DNA of 64,000 nucleotides, from positions 750,456-814,455 of the forward strand of contig MU004198.1 of the NCBI GenBank assembly GCA_010093605.1, in the 5' to 3' direction. Source of the DNA: Lophium mytilinum. Its lineage: Eukaryota > Ascomycota > Dothideomycetes > Mytilinidiales > Mytilinidiaceae. The notes below the pieces were generated by a model. The model was not told the DNA's origin and searched no databases. It worked only from the letters and a program-made list of their open reading frames with translations. The translations under genes were made by a program, and so were the position numbers. Of the stretch, positions 43,584-54,977 are shown piece after piece (positions within the stretch are counted from its first letter, which is position 1; every line of letters starts with the position of its first letter).

Positions 43584-45744
43584 TTTCGCAGAGACGCCCA
43601 CGGTTGTGGAGAGTGTGGGAGTGAGTGAGAGTGAGGACAGGCGTTGGTGAAAAGATCTCAAGGAGCGAAGAACATTTGGCGCTAAAGATAGTATGAAATT
43701 GCGCGCAGTGAATGTTGGAAGTGAACACCGTGATGCTCTCTCAGCCCGCATATGGGAACATTGCCGTCTGAAGTGACCGACCGACCATCGGCATCCGAGT
43801 CACTCTCGCCAGGATGGAGAAAAGACAGAAGTAGTGTCGAGTGAGCAAGATTGAAGTCAAGTAGTAATGATTCCGCGTGCTCAGACTCATGGCCCAGTGC
43901 TGTATCTTGTTTGGTCCAGCCGGAAAGACATGGACCGCCCAGTGAGTTCAAACGCCTTTTGGAGTGTTGAATCCAATTTTCCAAAGTCCTAATCCAGGTT
44001 CCCAAAGTCCCAACCCGCGTCCTACATTCCCACGGAGGTTTGGCTCCAGTTACGGCCTTGTGCAGAATGCCAGCCTTACCCTCACCTGGAGGAGCCCCGG
44101 CGATCTAGGCAACCTCCTCTTAACGCCAAATCTCGGGCCTGATTCCGAGACCCGCTGACAAGAAAGGACTTTTTCGACGTAAATGATATAGAGAGAAGAC
44201 TGTCTGTGCGCGACGGATGGAGCATTGAGGAGTTACGTCTCCTTTGCCTACTGTTGGTATGAGAAAAAGCAATGGGTTTGAAGAATGAGTGAGAAGCCAG
44301 ACGGTGCCAAAGAGTTATACGTGCTGCTCCGAAAAAGTGTAGACCTCTGGTTCGGGGAGCAAAACCTGGAGCCCATAGAAGTGAGCCCATGACCCAGAAC
44401 CTTCAGGTAGCAAAACCTGGGGCTCACCGTTGTGAGCCCACCGCCTTTTGGTGGCCGCTGGCGAATTCCCTGGGAAGAAGCTTTTTGGAGCGATTGGTCC
44501 GCAGACCATTTGGATTTTGTTGTTGTGAGATGCTTTGAAAATAAAATGAATATATACACTACCCCAAAGAGCAAATTACCAGAACCGTGCACCTCACATA
44601 CTGCCAAGCCACATTCTCCTACTTTGCGGCGTTGCAACTAGCTCTACACAGATTTGCTCGAGCTGGTTACTAGGAAGGTACGCGTTTTACTATTTTTGAG
44701 CGACGTATCCTCGCAAACACCAGGGTCAGCCTATATACTGAGCGGCGCCTGAAAAACTTCGAAGAACGTATCTATCGCTAGTCACATTCGGGACTAATAT
44801 ACCATTTTTTAAGCAAATGAAGATGGAAGACCCCTTTTTACCGGTCACGTGAGTTACACACTTCCAGATCACAGAGCGTCTGAGAACTAAAGACATTATA
44901 GTGATGGCCACACAAACAGGCTATTGCGCCGTAGGAATATCCCTTGCTGCTATAAAGCATCTAAGTGAGCTATCGCCCATAGATCGCAAGTTTTTATTCC
45001 GATGAGCGGTTCGAGTCTTTAAGCCTTGGTCAATATCCACTCTGAGCTCGATGACATTCGAGTTTCGCTTGAGCAGAGCGGCAGCGCCGTCGTCGGCTCG
45101 CGTTATAGCTTTACGTCGGAGTCTATGGTGTAGTCTTGACCTCGAGTTCGATGCCCGTCACATATATTTCGTTGCTGATTCGCACGCAAGAAGTCGTTCA
45201 ATAATTTTACTAGCTTCAGAATTAGCACGCAGCAAAGCCCTGATTCGGAGTTTCACGAATACTTAGATATGGTTTCAATATCCACGCACATGCATGAGGC
45301 TACTCACATATTCTCAGCCCATTGGTAGGTTCTATCTCCCTATGCCTTTTTTACCGCGCGCTAGGATCATTGCATCCAGTCAGTTGACAAGGCCTGCGTA
45401 GTTCGGTATACGCCAAACCGCTTGTTACGTTAAGGATGAAAAGTCACGCAAACGTAACAGGAAACAAACATGGTAGGAGAGCGACTTTTAAGGCAGCCGG
45501 AACCCTCTTCCAAACCCATCCAGGCCCTATGTACAGCGAGAAGAGAACAGTCCGGGCATGAGACACCAAATGCCCCACCTTGATGGTTCGCGGCATCATT
45601 TTTGGAATAGATGGCGTCAATTCGCATCTTCGACAGTATTCATCCCTCGTAGCGCTTTAACCAATATCCACATTGCGACCCGTCATTTCATCGGGTAACA
45701 CACAGTATGCAGCACAAACCCCCACTCCCAGCCTATGCGCCACT
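43584..45744. other. Intergenic with a 51-bp minisatellite
   Basis: No supported gene in 2.1 kb. Holds a two-unit 51-bp repeat with a perfect hairpin at 44358-44455. Other frames (for example 44726-44911 and 45430-45627) show nothing. Confidence 0.4.
44358..44455. repeat. Two-unit 51-bp tandem repeat containing a hairpin
   Basis: AGCAAAACCTGG starts at 44358 and again at 44409. In the second unit GGGCTCAC-CGTT-GTGAGCCC (44420-44439) is a perfect 8-bp stem with a 4-nt loop; the first unit has a degenerate version. On the minus strand the repeat stays open and encodes a 17-residue periodic pattern (WAHNGEPQVLLPE, then WAHFYGLQVLLPE). Confidence 0.55.
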
Positions 45745-46164
45745 CTATCGGCCAGGCAGACCCCCCGCTTGTGCCATGGCGGCATTCTGCTCCTGGAAAC
45801 GCTCTCCTAACCGCCCTTGGCTCTTGAGGTGTTTGTCGACGCAGCGCATGACGCAGCTTTCTTCCCGCGAAGTAAGCGACTTGGTCTCGAAGCTGTTGAT
45901 GCAGCTGTTGAAGCAGTTCTGGACGAGGTTCGAGTAGACCTAGGCGCCGGATCCGTCAGTGGTAGTCTTCGTGCCGGAATGGGACGGGGAAGAGTGATGT
46001 CCGGCATTGAGCATTTGAGGTAGGGCTAAGACTGTCTTACGTTCATAAACTCCTTCATCTGCTTCTTCTCCATGCGGCTCTGCAGCTCACGCTGTTCTTG
46101 TTGGTTGAGTCTGGGATTGGTTAGACGGGCGGCGGACAAGGGGAGGCGGTACGCACGCGTCCAT
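45745..46164 (-). CDS. TIM9: Tim9, small mitochondrial intermembrane-space chaperone, 90 aa
   Basis: Three exons: 46164-46157 (8 nt), 46110-46041 and 45939-45745, with introns of 46 and 101 nt. Spliced, it starts [20 protein letters not shown], then [36 protein letters not shown] and [16 protein letters not shown]. The twin C-x3-C motifs (CFNSC and CVMRC) are the hallmark of small TIMs, and the sequence around them is that of Tim9. With Tim10 it forms the hexameric chaperone that carries hydrophobic precursors across the intermembrane space. No single long ORF covers it because of the tiny first exon, so it is easily missed. It is divergent from the RhoGAP gene at 47280. The stop is at 45745-45747. 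Confidence 0.95.
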
Positions 46165-47279
46165 GGTGGGAATGTGGTGAAAGCTGCTTTGTGGGGTCGA
46201 CGGTGGAGCGGCGCGAGATGGGGATTGGGGTTTCGAGGGCGAGAGGACGGGATTGTGGGTTGTAGGCGGGGGTGGTGGAGGGACGGGACTGATGGAGCTC
46301 TCGGCCAAGCTCTGTATAATTTGCAGCTTTGACGTCGGCGAAATCGCAGGTTTACCTACCTAGCCACTTTGTGGATTCAGCCACCGGGGAGCCGTGCGAG
46401 CATCCAGTCACCTCGACTCCATCCGTATCCGTACACTGCTGCCCCGGCGACATCAAGCTGACCTGCTCTGCTCGCCGCAGCCCTTACCAATCTGCTTACC
46501 GTTGGACATACTTGACGGCTATTGCAAGCGCTGGCCTCGTGCTCTTGTTACAGCCTCATCCCCCGGCGCCAAGCATCTTCTTTATTATTAGACGCGGTGG
46601 ACAAGCGTTGGCTGCTTTTTCGAGCGCAACCAGGCCAGGCAATCAGTCTGTCAGAAGAGAGCGACACCGCAGTCGCCTCCCGCTGCGATCATCCCATCAG
46701 GCTGGGGACGGGTGCTGCTCTCTGCCTTGGAATCTTGGAACAGCGTGTGCCCATCAGACATTGGCGCGCTAAGCTGCTGTCAGGCTCTCTGCTCTCTCTG
46801 CTCTCTCTCTCCGCCCCATTATTCCACTCTGCTCCTCCGCACTCGACCCTGCATGGTGCTGTCTTCACCGGCTCCTCCACCACGAGCTTCCTTCACTGCC
46901 GCCCGCCAGCGCCCATTCCGCGCTGCAAGAGTCGCATTCACTCCACCGCGTCGCCGCTGAGCTCCCGCTTCCGCTTCGAGACGTCGAGCCCCCAAACACT
47001 CCCACCTCCCGCCTCACCAACCCGCCGACTCCTGTGCCCTCACGCTCGACCACGTCCGCTGCTCTCACCGCACCTCGTCGCCGGCACCCTACCCGTGGCG
47101 CCTGCCGCCCGCTGACTTGGGCCTCGCCGCCCGCCGAGCTTTGCATCTCGCTGCCGCCTGGCTATTTTGGGATACCCAGCTGCCGACAGCTCCCTCTCGC
47201 CGGCCCGCCTGTCAGAGCCATTGCGCGAAGGCCTCCTCGATATATTTACTGACGAGGAGCCTGCCCGTCATCCGCCGCC
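46165..47279. promoter_or_regulatory. Divergent promoter and long leader region of TIM9 and the RhoGAP gene
   Basis: 1.1 kb, CT-rich toward the RhoGAP side (CTCTCTGCTCTCTCTG near 46795), typical of long 5' leaders in fungal signalling genes. The 197-codon frame at 46522-47115 is low-complexity Ser/Pro/Arg and I treat it as leader. Confidence 0.45.
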
Positions 47280-50200
47280 ATGGCGAACCACGGCGCTGCG
47301 CCCATGTCGACACCGCGCGCAAGGAACGGCGAACCCCAGCCTGCTCCGCCCCAGACTGCCTCTGCCTCGACTGCAGCCGAGCCCGCCTCGACGAAACGCG
47401 ACCTGACAAGCTGGTGGAAGCAGTTCAAGCGCGGTAATCCCCGCAAGGAAGAGGAGAAAGGTAAGAATATCTTATTTGGGTTGCGTGAGGTTGCTTAGTG
47501 CGTTGGTGGGGGGCTGGCGTTGTTGATCCATCTGATAACGGGCGAGCGTTTTGCTTTTTTTGGCGGATGAATTTGCATTCACACATTGCTGGGTTGATAT
47601 GCTAACAGTTTGTAGAACCCATCCCTCAAGGCATTTTTGGGGTTCCCCTCGATAGGAGTATAACATATGCCAATGTTGCTATATCGCTTTTCAATGAGGG
47701 AGGCGAGAGCTATATATACGGCTATGTACCCATTGTTGTCGCGAAGTGTGGTGTCTTCTTGAAGGAGAAAGGTTAGTGGAAATGTATGCAAGCTGTCTCG
47801 AAGTAAGCACTAACGTGTGCGTTCATCAGCAACCGACATCGAGGGCATATTTCGCCTTGCCGGGTCAGAGAAACGGATAAAAGAGCTGAAGGCTCAATTT
47901 GACACGCCTGATCGGTATGGCAAAGGACTGGACTGGACGGGGTATACGGTCCACGATGCCGCCAATATTCTCCGGAGATACTTCAACCAGCTCCCGGAAC
48001 CTATAATACCCTTGGACTTTTACGAGCGCTTCCGACAGCCTCTCCGGAACCACCAGGCTGAAGCAGTGGGAGCCATGGATGGCCAGGCACCTTCAACCGG
48101 AGGCTTTGATGTTACTGGCGCTATCCGGATATATCAACTTCTCATCAAAGATCTACCTCCACTAAACCGGCAATTATTGCTTTACATCCTCGATCTTCTC
48201 GCAGTCTTCGCAGCCAAAGCCGACGTCAACAAGATGACGACCTCCAATCTTGCAGCTATCTTCCAGCCCGGAATTTTGTCCCATCCATCACACGATATGT
48301 CTCCTAATGAATATCGTCTAAGTCAGGATGTTTTGATATTTCTGATCGAAAACCAAGACCACTTCTTGATCGGCATGGAAGGGACCGCGGTGGATGAGGG
48401 GACCGTCAAGCACATTGAGAGCGGTGCTTCGACCCCACAAGCTCGCACTCCAACGACACCCGCGCGGGTCAAGTCTACTGGCCTCGGGAGATCAGCATCT
48501 ACAGCAAGTGCTGTCAGTGCAAGTGCCGGTGCCGACAATGTCAAAAGGTATGGCGGCGTTAGGAGGAACATGTCTGTCTCGTCAAGGGGTTCACGGCATT
48601 CAGGTGTCGCCCCGAGTCCGGTGACGCCCTCGTTTGCAACACCAACGTCAGCATCTGGTGTTCACAGAAGTAACACTGTTCCATCGAATCGGTCGCCTGC
48701 CCTTACTCCGGCTCGGTTCTCCCGCGAGAAGCACTCTGACCCAGCAACGCCGACTGAATCTTCAGGCATCACTTCAGTACCTGAGAAAGCTGTTGTTGCA
48801 GCGCCGGCTCCCCAGGTTCAGCAAGCCCCAGAACCTGCGCCTGTACCTGCGCCGGCACCTGCTCCGGCATCTGTTCAACAGGCTCCGACACACGCTCAGG
48901 AAGCTCCGACACACGCTCAGCAAGCTCCGACGCACATTCAGCAAGCTCCGACGCACATTCATCAAGCTCCGACGCACATTCATCAAGCTCCGACACACGT
49001 TCAACAAGCTCCCGTGCCTGCACCAGCGCCAATTCAACCATCGACGACTCTTCCACATAGTGAATCACGGCCATCGGCAATTGTCTCTCCTCCCTCAAGT
49101 GAAGATGTAACCCCGACACCCCCTGCGGTCAGCGAGGCCAGGTCGATGTTGATGTTAGCTCCTGAGACACAAGCTCCACGACACATTAGCCACTCGCCAG
49201 CCAGGGAAAGGTCAGAATTTGTGGAAGGCCCTTTAGACAGTCCGAAGACGCCAACGTTCGAGTCGATGCCGGGAACCGCGCGAACGTTTACTCAAATTCT
49301 CAAGAATCGACCGTCTCCTCAGTCTGCCGAGGAGAGGAAGGCCGAGGACAGGAAATTCGAGGAGAGGAAGGTCGAGGAGAAGAAGAGACCCAATAAGCTC
49401 CAGAAAAAGGGCCGCGTTCCAAGCAGTGCGAACCCAAGCGCACATAGCTCAACGCACTCTTTGTCTGGTCACACTATGACAATGGACCAGCCGCCGTCGC
49501 CCTTGCCTCCCGGGATGTCTTCGAGTTACCACTCTGCATACTCTGGAGATCCATTCTATACGTCTCACCAAGAACCCAACCCGTCAAGGACATCAGGATC
49601 AACGCTGAAGCCCACCGCCTCACCTTCTCCATCTTTCAACTCGCACTCAACCGCAGCGGAATATTCCGAGGGTGATGACACCGGAGCTCTGAACAGCGAG
49701 AAAAGGGAGAAGAAGCGATGGCACATGCATAAGCGCGACGAAAGCAAGTCAACGGTCACGCCCACAGCCAGCCAGACTACTTTTGGGTCGGTAGTCGGGG
49801 CGGAGAAGAGCATGAGCTCGTTCAACAGCTCTAACCAAGGGCGACGCAGCCTGCAAATGGACAACAACCAGTACGGCCAATCACCACCTGAGCCATCAAC
49901 CCTACCGGCCAGCTCCTCAACAGAACCAATTGGCTCTTCCAGAGACGGCGAGAAGAAGGGTCTCTTCAACCGGTTCCGCGAGAAGATGCATGAGCGCAAG
50001 GAGGAGAAGCAGCGGTTGAAGAGTCCGCCTGGTAGCACAGTTGACTTGCCTGCGTCAGGGCAGACTCTAGGAAGGCCAATGGATCCGATGCCGGTAAGGG
50101 GGAAGAGCATGGACGTGCCAAGGGACAGCAAGCAGGAAAGGCAGGTTGAGTCTCAGCCTCAGGCTGCTCCTCCGGCTGCTCCTCCGGTTGTTGAGCAAAG

Positions 50201-50321
50201 ACATGGCCCTGCACCAGCTCCCCCTGCCCAAGCCCAACCCTCACCTTCGGCTGCACAGCATCAACCCGTTCCTGGTGTACCATTTGAGCAGGGTGCGACG
50301 AGTGCTAATGCACAGACATAG
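47280..50321 (+). CDS. Rho GTPase-activating protein (Sac7/Bag7-like), 942 aa
   Basis: Exons 47280-47460, 47616-47771 and 47830-50321. The first exon starts in a strong context (GCCGCCATGG). RhoGAP domain at about residues 65-275: GIFGVPLDRSITYANVAI, GYVPIVVAKCGVFLKEKAT, the arginine finger in DIEGIFRLAGSEKRI, then ANILRRYFNQLPEPIIP, RQLLLYILDLLAVFA and MTTSNLAAIFQPGIL. This order and the YGKGLDW motif match the Sac7/Bag7 group that turns off Rho1 in cell-wall integrity and actin control. The remaining ~660 residues are disordered and Ser/Pro-rich, with a 6-copy APTH repeat (48882-49007) and several basic clusters. The gene is divergent from TIM9. Confidence 0.93.
48882..49007 (+). repeat. 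21-bp minisatellite inside the RhoGAP gene (six APTHxxQ units)
   Basis: Six 21-bp units in frame encode APTHAQE, APTHAQQ, APTHIQQ, APTHIHQ twice and APTHVQQ. Copies differ by third-base and few replacement changes, so length variation between strains is likely. Confidence 0.85.
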
Positions 50322-51790
50322 TATTCGTCTCGAGAGCCTGATGATGAGGGATGCGCTGATGACGGGTTCGGTCGAGTCGCTGCAGTGGTCTGAGCGTTGG
50401 TTGTAGGCTGTGTTTCGAATCAGAGACGTAATGAGTTTTTGGATGAATAAAGGAGTGGGGCGGTTTGAGTGTTGGTTGCAGGAACAATTGGAGAACGAAC
50501 GCGACGAATGAGGTGGAAGAAATGTTTGGGTTTCGGCACGGGACGACGGCTTTGGATCACTGTTCACAGCGAGCGAGACAGGCTGAGAAAGATAGCACAT
50601 GTTTCATTGGAGCGTCACAATTAGTATTTGTAGCTTATTCCCTAAGGGTAGTCTAGTGGGCTCGGTCTGGTCTGAAAACCCTTTTTCCCGACTGCTAGCC
50701 GTTAGGTTCCGTGAAGCTAAGGTCTCTCGATCGCTTTCAATAGTGTTGTTGATCGATACTCGGTCTATGTTAAGGGGTTTATCTTTGCTGTCTTGCCATA
50801 TTGGTGAAGAATATTGAGGCCGCGTAGTCACTATACTCTGCTGCGCCCCAATCCACCTCCCGAGTCGTGAAGGTTATTTTTTCAGTCCGTGGTGTCGGTG
50901 GCAACGGCAAATGGTGAATGGACCGCCAAGCGGCTCTCGAGTGGCCCATGATCTATTCTTAGCATGCGATCAGCGCACAAGTCCCCAGATGCTTGTGCAT
51001 GCCTGCATAAGCCTGTTTTGCGATCTGGCGGCTTTGCGATTGGTCGAAATTTGGGGAAATGCTGGGATGGCATGCAGAGAGCAAGACAGCCTCGGTTTCT
51101 CTTCGAAGCTGTTATGCCTCGCAGGCCTATAACACAAGGAAGAGATGCGGACATGGTGGAAGTTGAGCGAGTCGTCGGTGGGGAAAATCATGACAGCGCC
51201 AGCCGCAAGGAGACGAGGGAGACGTCATGCTGGGACGGTTGGCTACCGCGGGTCGTTTGGTGGGCCGGGTGGAGCAGCTCGTGTCTGTGGGAATGCAAAA
51301 AGCAGCCGGCGCTGTGGTTGAGGTTTCAGGTGGACAAGTTTCGGCTGCGCAGGACACGAGCACACGAGAGCAGCACCGTCTCCACCACCATGTCGTGGCA
51401 ACGGCAGCATCGGCAGGCCACTCGGAATGGCTAGGGTGATGACTGATGCTTGCAACGTCCTGGAGCGTGACGGCGCGACCTCCGGCGGGTGAGATCCGGC
51501 TGGTGATGCGGGACGGTCAACCACTTGCCCTATCCTATCTACATCCTGTCTGCCCCCTCTTTCCGTGCAACTTCTTTCGCTCTGCTGTATTTCTCTGTCC
51601 CAGGACGCCGCTCGCTTTGCATTCTACACTCGCTTTCTGCAGCCTTGTCACCCGCATCGCCGTCTCAGATCACGCACCTCCAAGCCAATCGCTATCGCTG
51701 CCTCGTGCACTGTCCGCTACTACCCTAGCCTTCACCTCAGCCAACCGTGACGACTCCCAGCCACCGCAATTGCAGAAGGCTTTTTGCTCC
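50322..51790. other. Intergenic; no gene seen
   Basis: Frames here (for example 50964-51434) have no motifs. 51480-51790 is pyrimidine-rich and probably the promoter and first leader exon of the gene at 51987. Confidence 0.45.
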
Positions 51791-51892
51791 GTAAGCCCTT
51801 CTTCAACTACTACTCGTGGCTTCTTCACACAAAGAAATCTCGACTAGCCTGACACTATGCTAATGATTACATGACCCTGTAGATCCCACTTC
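51791..51892 (+). other. Probable 5'-UTR intron of the GPI-type protein gene
   Basis: GTAAGC donor after TTTTTGCTCC, a TGCTAAT branch site and a CCCTGTAG acceptor define a 102-nt intron ending 94 bp before the ATG at 51987. Confidence 0.5.
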
Positions 51893-51986
51893 CGACTATT
51901 ATTTTTATTCCCCTGCAGCATCACCTCATACCGACCACTCCCACCCGCAGCCTCCCGCCGTCTCTTGTGCCACCAAAAACCTCAAG

Positions 51987-52925
51987 ATGCTCTCCCTTCG
52001 CAAATCCCTCCTCCTCGCCCTGCCCTTCGTGGCATTAGTGCTCGCCCAGGCCAGCCCCGAACCCATCCCCGAGCCCAGCGAAACAAAAGACGTCAATGTC
52101 GACCAGAACAAGGTCTTCCAGGAGCTTCTCAACGCCCTCCCCGAAGAGTCTCTACACGCTGCCCTGCACAACCACCACCCCAAGTTCAAGGACGGCGTAT
52201 GGGAACATGACAGGACCGCCGTTGAGCGAGTCCATCGCGAGAACCCATCCCTAGCAACGCGCCTCATATCCGCCGCAAAGGTAGACCTTATGAGACGCCA
52301 GGCTGGGAACGCGACTGCACCGCCCGCCTCCTCCACCCCAGCTCCCGCGGCACCGACCTCCACTGCTCCCCCGGCCGTCGTCATTCCCGTCTCAATCACG
52401 ACCACTGATGCAGCCGGCAAGACTATCGTCGAGAGCTCCTCCGTCCTCTCCGCTCCCACCGTCAGCGTCGCCGTAGCTGTGACGACCACCAACGCCGCCG
52501 GTGAGACCATCGTGAAGACCACTCCCGCCCCTGGCGTCGTCTTGACAAAGACCGACGCCGCTGGCTCCAAGTTCGTCACCACTTCCGCCGTCGGCTTTGC
52601 ACATACCCCCGGCCAGGTCCTCACCGAGACCAACTCCAGGGGCAGCACCTTCGTGACTACTTACACTCCCGCCGGCGGGCTGGTCAGCTCCATCGTGCTG
52701 ATCACCACGACGGGGAAGAACGGCCAACCGGTCACGCTGACAAGCTACGCCTTCGTCGGCGCTGGAGCTACAAGCACAAAGACCGTTGGCGCAGGCGAGC
52801 AGACTGGAACAAACACCGGAAAACCCGGCCTACAAACCGGCGCCGCCGGCGTCCTGTCCCGGCAATGGGGCGTCGAAGCCGCCGCGGTAATCGGTGGTGC
52901 GGTCGGCATGGCATGGATGATATAA
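51987..52925 (+). CDS. Secreted, Ser/Thr/Ala-rich, probably GPI-anchored wall protein, 312 aa
   Basis: Single coding exon. Signal peptide: MLSLRKSLLLALPFVALVLA-QA. A charged segment of ~80 residues follows (VFQELLNALPEESLHAAL). The rest is Thr/Ala/Val-rich with loose repeats (SITTTDAAGKTIVESS, AVTTTNAAGETIVKT, LTKTDAAGSKFVTT, LTETNSRGSTFVTT). The C-terminus has Gly/Thr/Ala residues and then a hydrophobic stretch (AAAVIGGAVGMAWMI) that would serve as a GPI attachment signal or, less likely, a membrane anchor. Such proteins are cross-linked to glucan in the cell wall. No enzyme domain is visible. Confidence 0.8.
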   Translation: MLSLRKSLLLALPFVALVLAQASPEPIPEPSETKDVNVDQNKVFQELLNALPEESLHAALHNHHPKFKDGVWEHDRTAVERVHRENPSLATRLISAAKVDLMRRQAGNATAPPASSTPAPAAPTSTAPPAVVIPVSITTTDAAGKTIVESSSVLSAPTVSVAVAVTTTNAAGETIVKTTPAPGVVLTKTDAAGSKFVTTSAVGFAHTPGQVLTETNSRGSTFVTTYTPAGGLVSSIVLITTTGKNGQPVTLTSYAFVGAGATSTKTVGAGEQTGTNTGKPGLQTGAAGVLSRQWGVEAAAVIGGAVGMAWMI

Positions 52926-53460
52926 CCTCCCTATATCGCCTAAACCACTACCCACTATCCGCGAAAACCGAGCCTACGGGCAAATACAGCACACACGCGA
53001 CACGGCCGCCTTACGAAGAAAACGAATTTCCTTGCACTCTCCTTTTAGACGCTATACCCATTCGCTCCTTAATGTCTTTTGTGACATGCCACTATCCTTA
53101 CGGCTGTTTGTATTCGATTCGGAACTGTATATTTTGAAAGTATTTCTTGTGCTTGTGCATTAGCGGGTTTGATTAGCGAGGGCATATCGGACGGCATTCC
53201 CATGCAGTGTGCGTATCAAAAGTTTGAGCAAAGAGTGGAGAGAGTGTAAGAGGGGTAGCGTGGTGTCCTTGATGCCGCGAAGGAATGGTAGAATCCGATC
53301 GTGGGGAGAGATAGTGCTGAGAGATTGAGAACGGGTAATTTTGTACAGAGTGTAGCGATTCGAAGAGGCAAGCATTGCATTGCGGCATGGTTCGGGTGTG
53401 GTACAAAGCAACAGAAATAGTAATCATAGGGGAGAAAATTGAAACTTCGTTGGAGTGCTT
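52926..53460. other. Intergenic; no gene seen
   Basis: 3' region of the wall-protein gene; short overlapping frames at 53160-53464 have no motif. Confidence 0.45.
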
Positions 53461-53920
53461 TCATTCGCAGTAGTAAGACTCAGATCTCCTGACGTCTTGT
53501 GTACAAGTTTCCCGTAACCACTCTGATATCGCCTGTACTGCGTCAAGGTCCAGAGAAGCCAGCCATAAGTTCGATGCGTCGCATCTCCAGAACCTGAACC
53601 GTAGTCGCGTATGTTCCCAAAACCGCGACCATTTCTTCCGCGGTAGTGGTGATGTGGTCAAGCTCTCCGACATTCAAGTTGGTTAGATGCAGCGTGGCCC
53701 CAACGATATCCAGGTAACGTTTCATCGCAAGATCGGGCGCATGTGATGGGTTTGGAGAGTAGGCCTCTCCAGCTCCTTCACGTTTTCCGAGAACGCGGAG
53801 AGAGGCCACGACGACTGGAGTTTGAGTTGGTAACCCAGTCGGCGCTTTCGAAATGCAGCTGGGGATCTCCGTTGATGTTGACGCGGTATAGGCGATATCA
53901 GAGTCGTTATAGGGAACCTG
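53461..53920 (-). pseudogene. Frameshifted relic, possibly of an F-box/LRR-like gene
   Basis: Protein-like text is scattered over three minus-strand frames in collinear order: NGDPQLHFESADWVT, LQSSWPLSAFSENVKELERP, MKRYLDIVGATLHLTNLNVG, VQVLEMRRIELMAGFSGP, and DLDAVQAISEWLRETC near the 3' end. I found no introns that reconcile the frames. The style resembles the C-terminal half of fungal F-box/LRR proteins. Low confidence. Confidence 0.35.
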
Positions 53921-54720
53921 TCTCCTGTTCGCGCTATCAAGGTTACCTGACGAGGCAACGGCCCGCGCAATATAGGCAATTAGGAATTAGGTAAAGGGTG
54001 TTTATGGGTACTGCGAAAGAGGTGTGTTCTATAGAATGGGGTATGTGTTTATAGATTCTCTGAAACTCGTTCTACATCTAAAATAATCAGATGGGTTCCC
54101 TTGCAAGGGTATATGTTTTTAAATATTCTGGCTGTGTTGAATGAGATTATCTAAACGACTCCCCTTGCTGGGTGGCAATAACATGCACTTGTGCACAGCT
54201 AGCTCTTCTTTAGTATCTCCTGTTACGGTAATATATGTCCAACAGGTGCTGTATATAGTCTTGTAGGCTGGGAATAGATCTATTAGTAAGTGAGGCATGT
54301 TCCCTAGAAACTATTTAGTACGGTAGAAGTTATCTGGATTAATCTTGATAACAACAACGCGTAGACTACAAGAGATCAGGTTAAGATTTGACCGTGCTAA
54401 TCTTATGCCGAGGCCCTCCCAAACTAAAGGCTTCGGAGATATATAGTGTACGCCTTCGCGCGGGCCAAATCAGCCGCAGGTATTAAGTTACGAACGGGTT
54501 TGAAGGTCTGAACTGTTCTCATTGCGAACGACTTTTCACTCTACTGTTTAGACGGCCATCCGGTCCACATGTTATGTCTTCGAGTACGACGGTCCTGCGA
54601 CATCTTTTGCTCGTTGATGTATGAATATAAAGCGCGACGGATTCCTCTCGCTCTCCCAGAGCACCCCTAAGGCTCCACCAATGTCATCGTAATACTTCTC
54701 CCGCTCAATTTTTCCAGATA
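53921..54720. other. Intergenic; no gene seen
   Basis: AT-rich with no recognised motif. Confidence 0.4.
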
Positions 54721-54977
54721 TCACGCCTCCTCCCTGTAGACCACAGCGCGAGAAACCTCAGTCGCCCTCGCCAGATAGTTCCTACTGATACGCTGCACAC
54801 TCGCACCGCCGGCGAGGCGCTGAAAGCCGCAGCGGCTGGAGGTACTCAGAGAAGCCAGACGAGATTGAGGTGGGAGGGGGGAGGGGGGCACAAGCTTAAA
54901 GACTACTGACCTCAAAACTTCACGCAGCAACAAACAGTTTGCACAACCCGATTTTTGCGCATCGTCGCTCTAAGAGT

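Noticed and set aside
44082-44637. Minus-strand ORFs with repeated WAHxxxxQVLLPE
   Set aside because: Kept only as a repeat observation; no start context, splice signals or family support a gene.
46522-47115. 197-codon plus-strand ORF before the RhoGAP gene
   Set aside because: Ser/Pro/Arg low complexity in a CT-rich leader region, without motifs; better explained as 5' UTR.
48634-49119. Alternative-frame and antisense ORFs over the APTH repeat
   Set aside because: Open only because the 21-bp repeat lacks stops in all frames.
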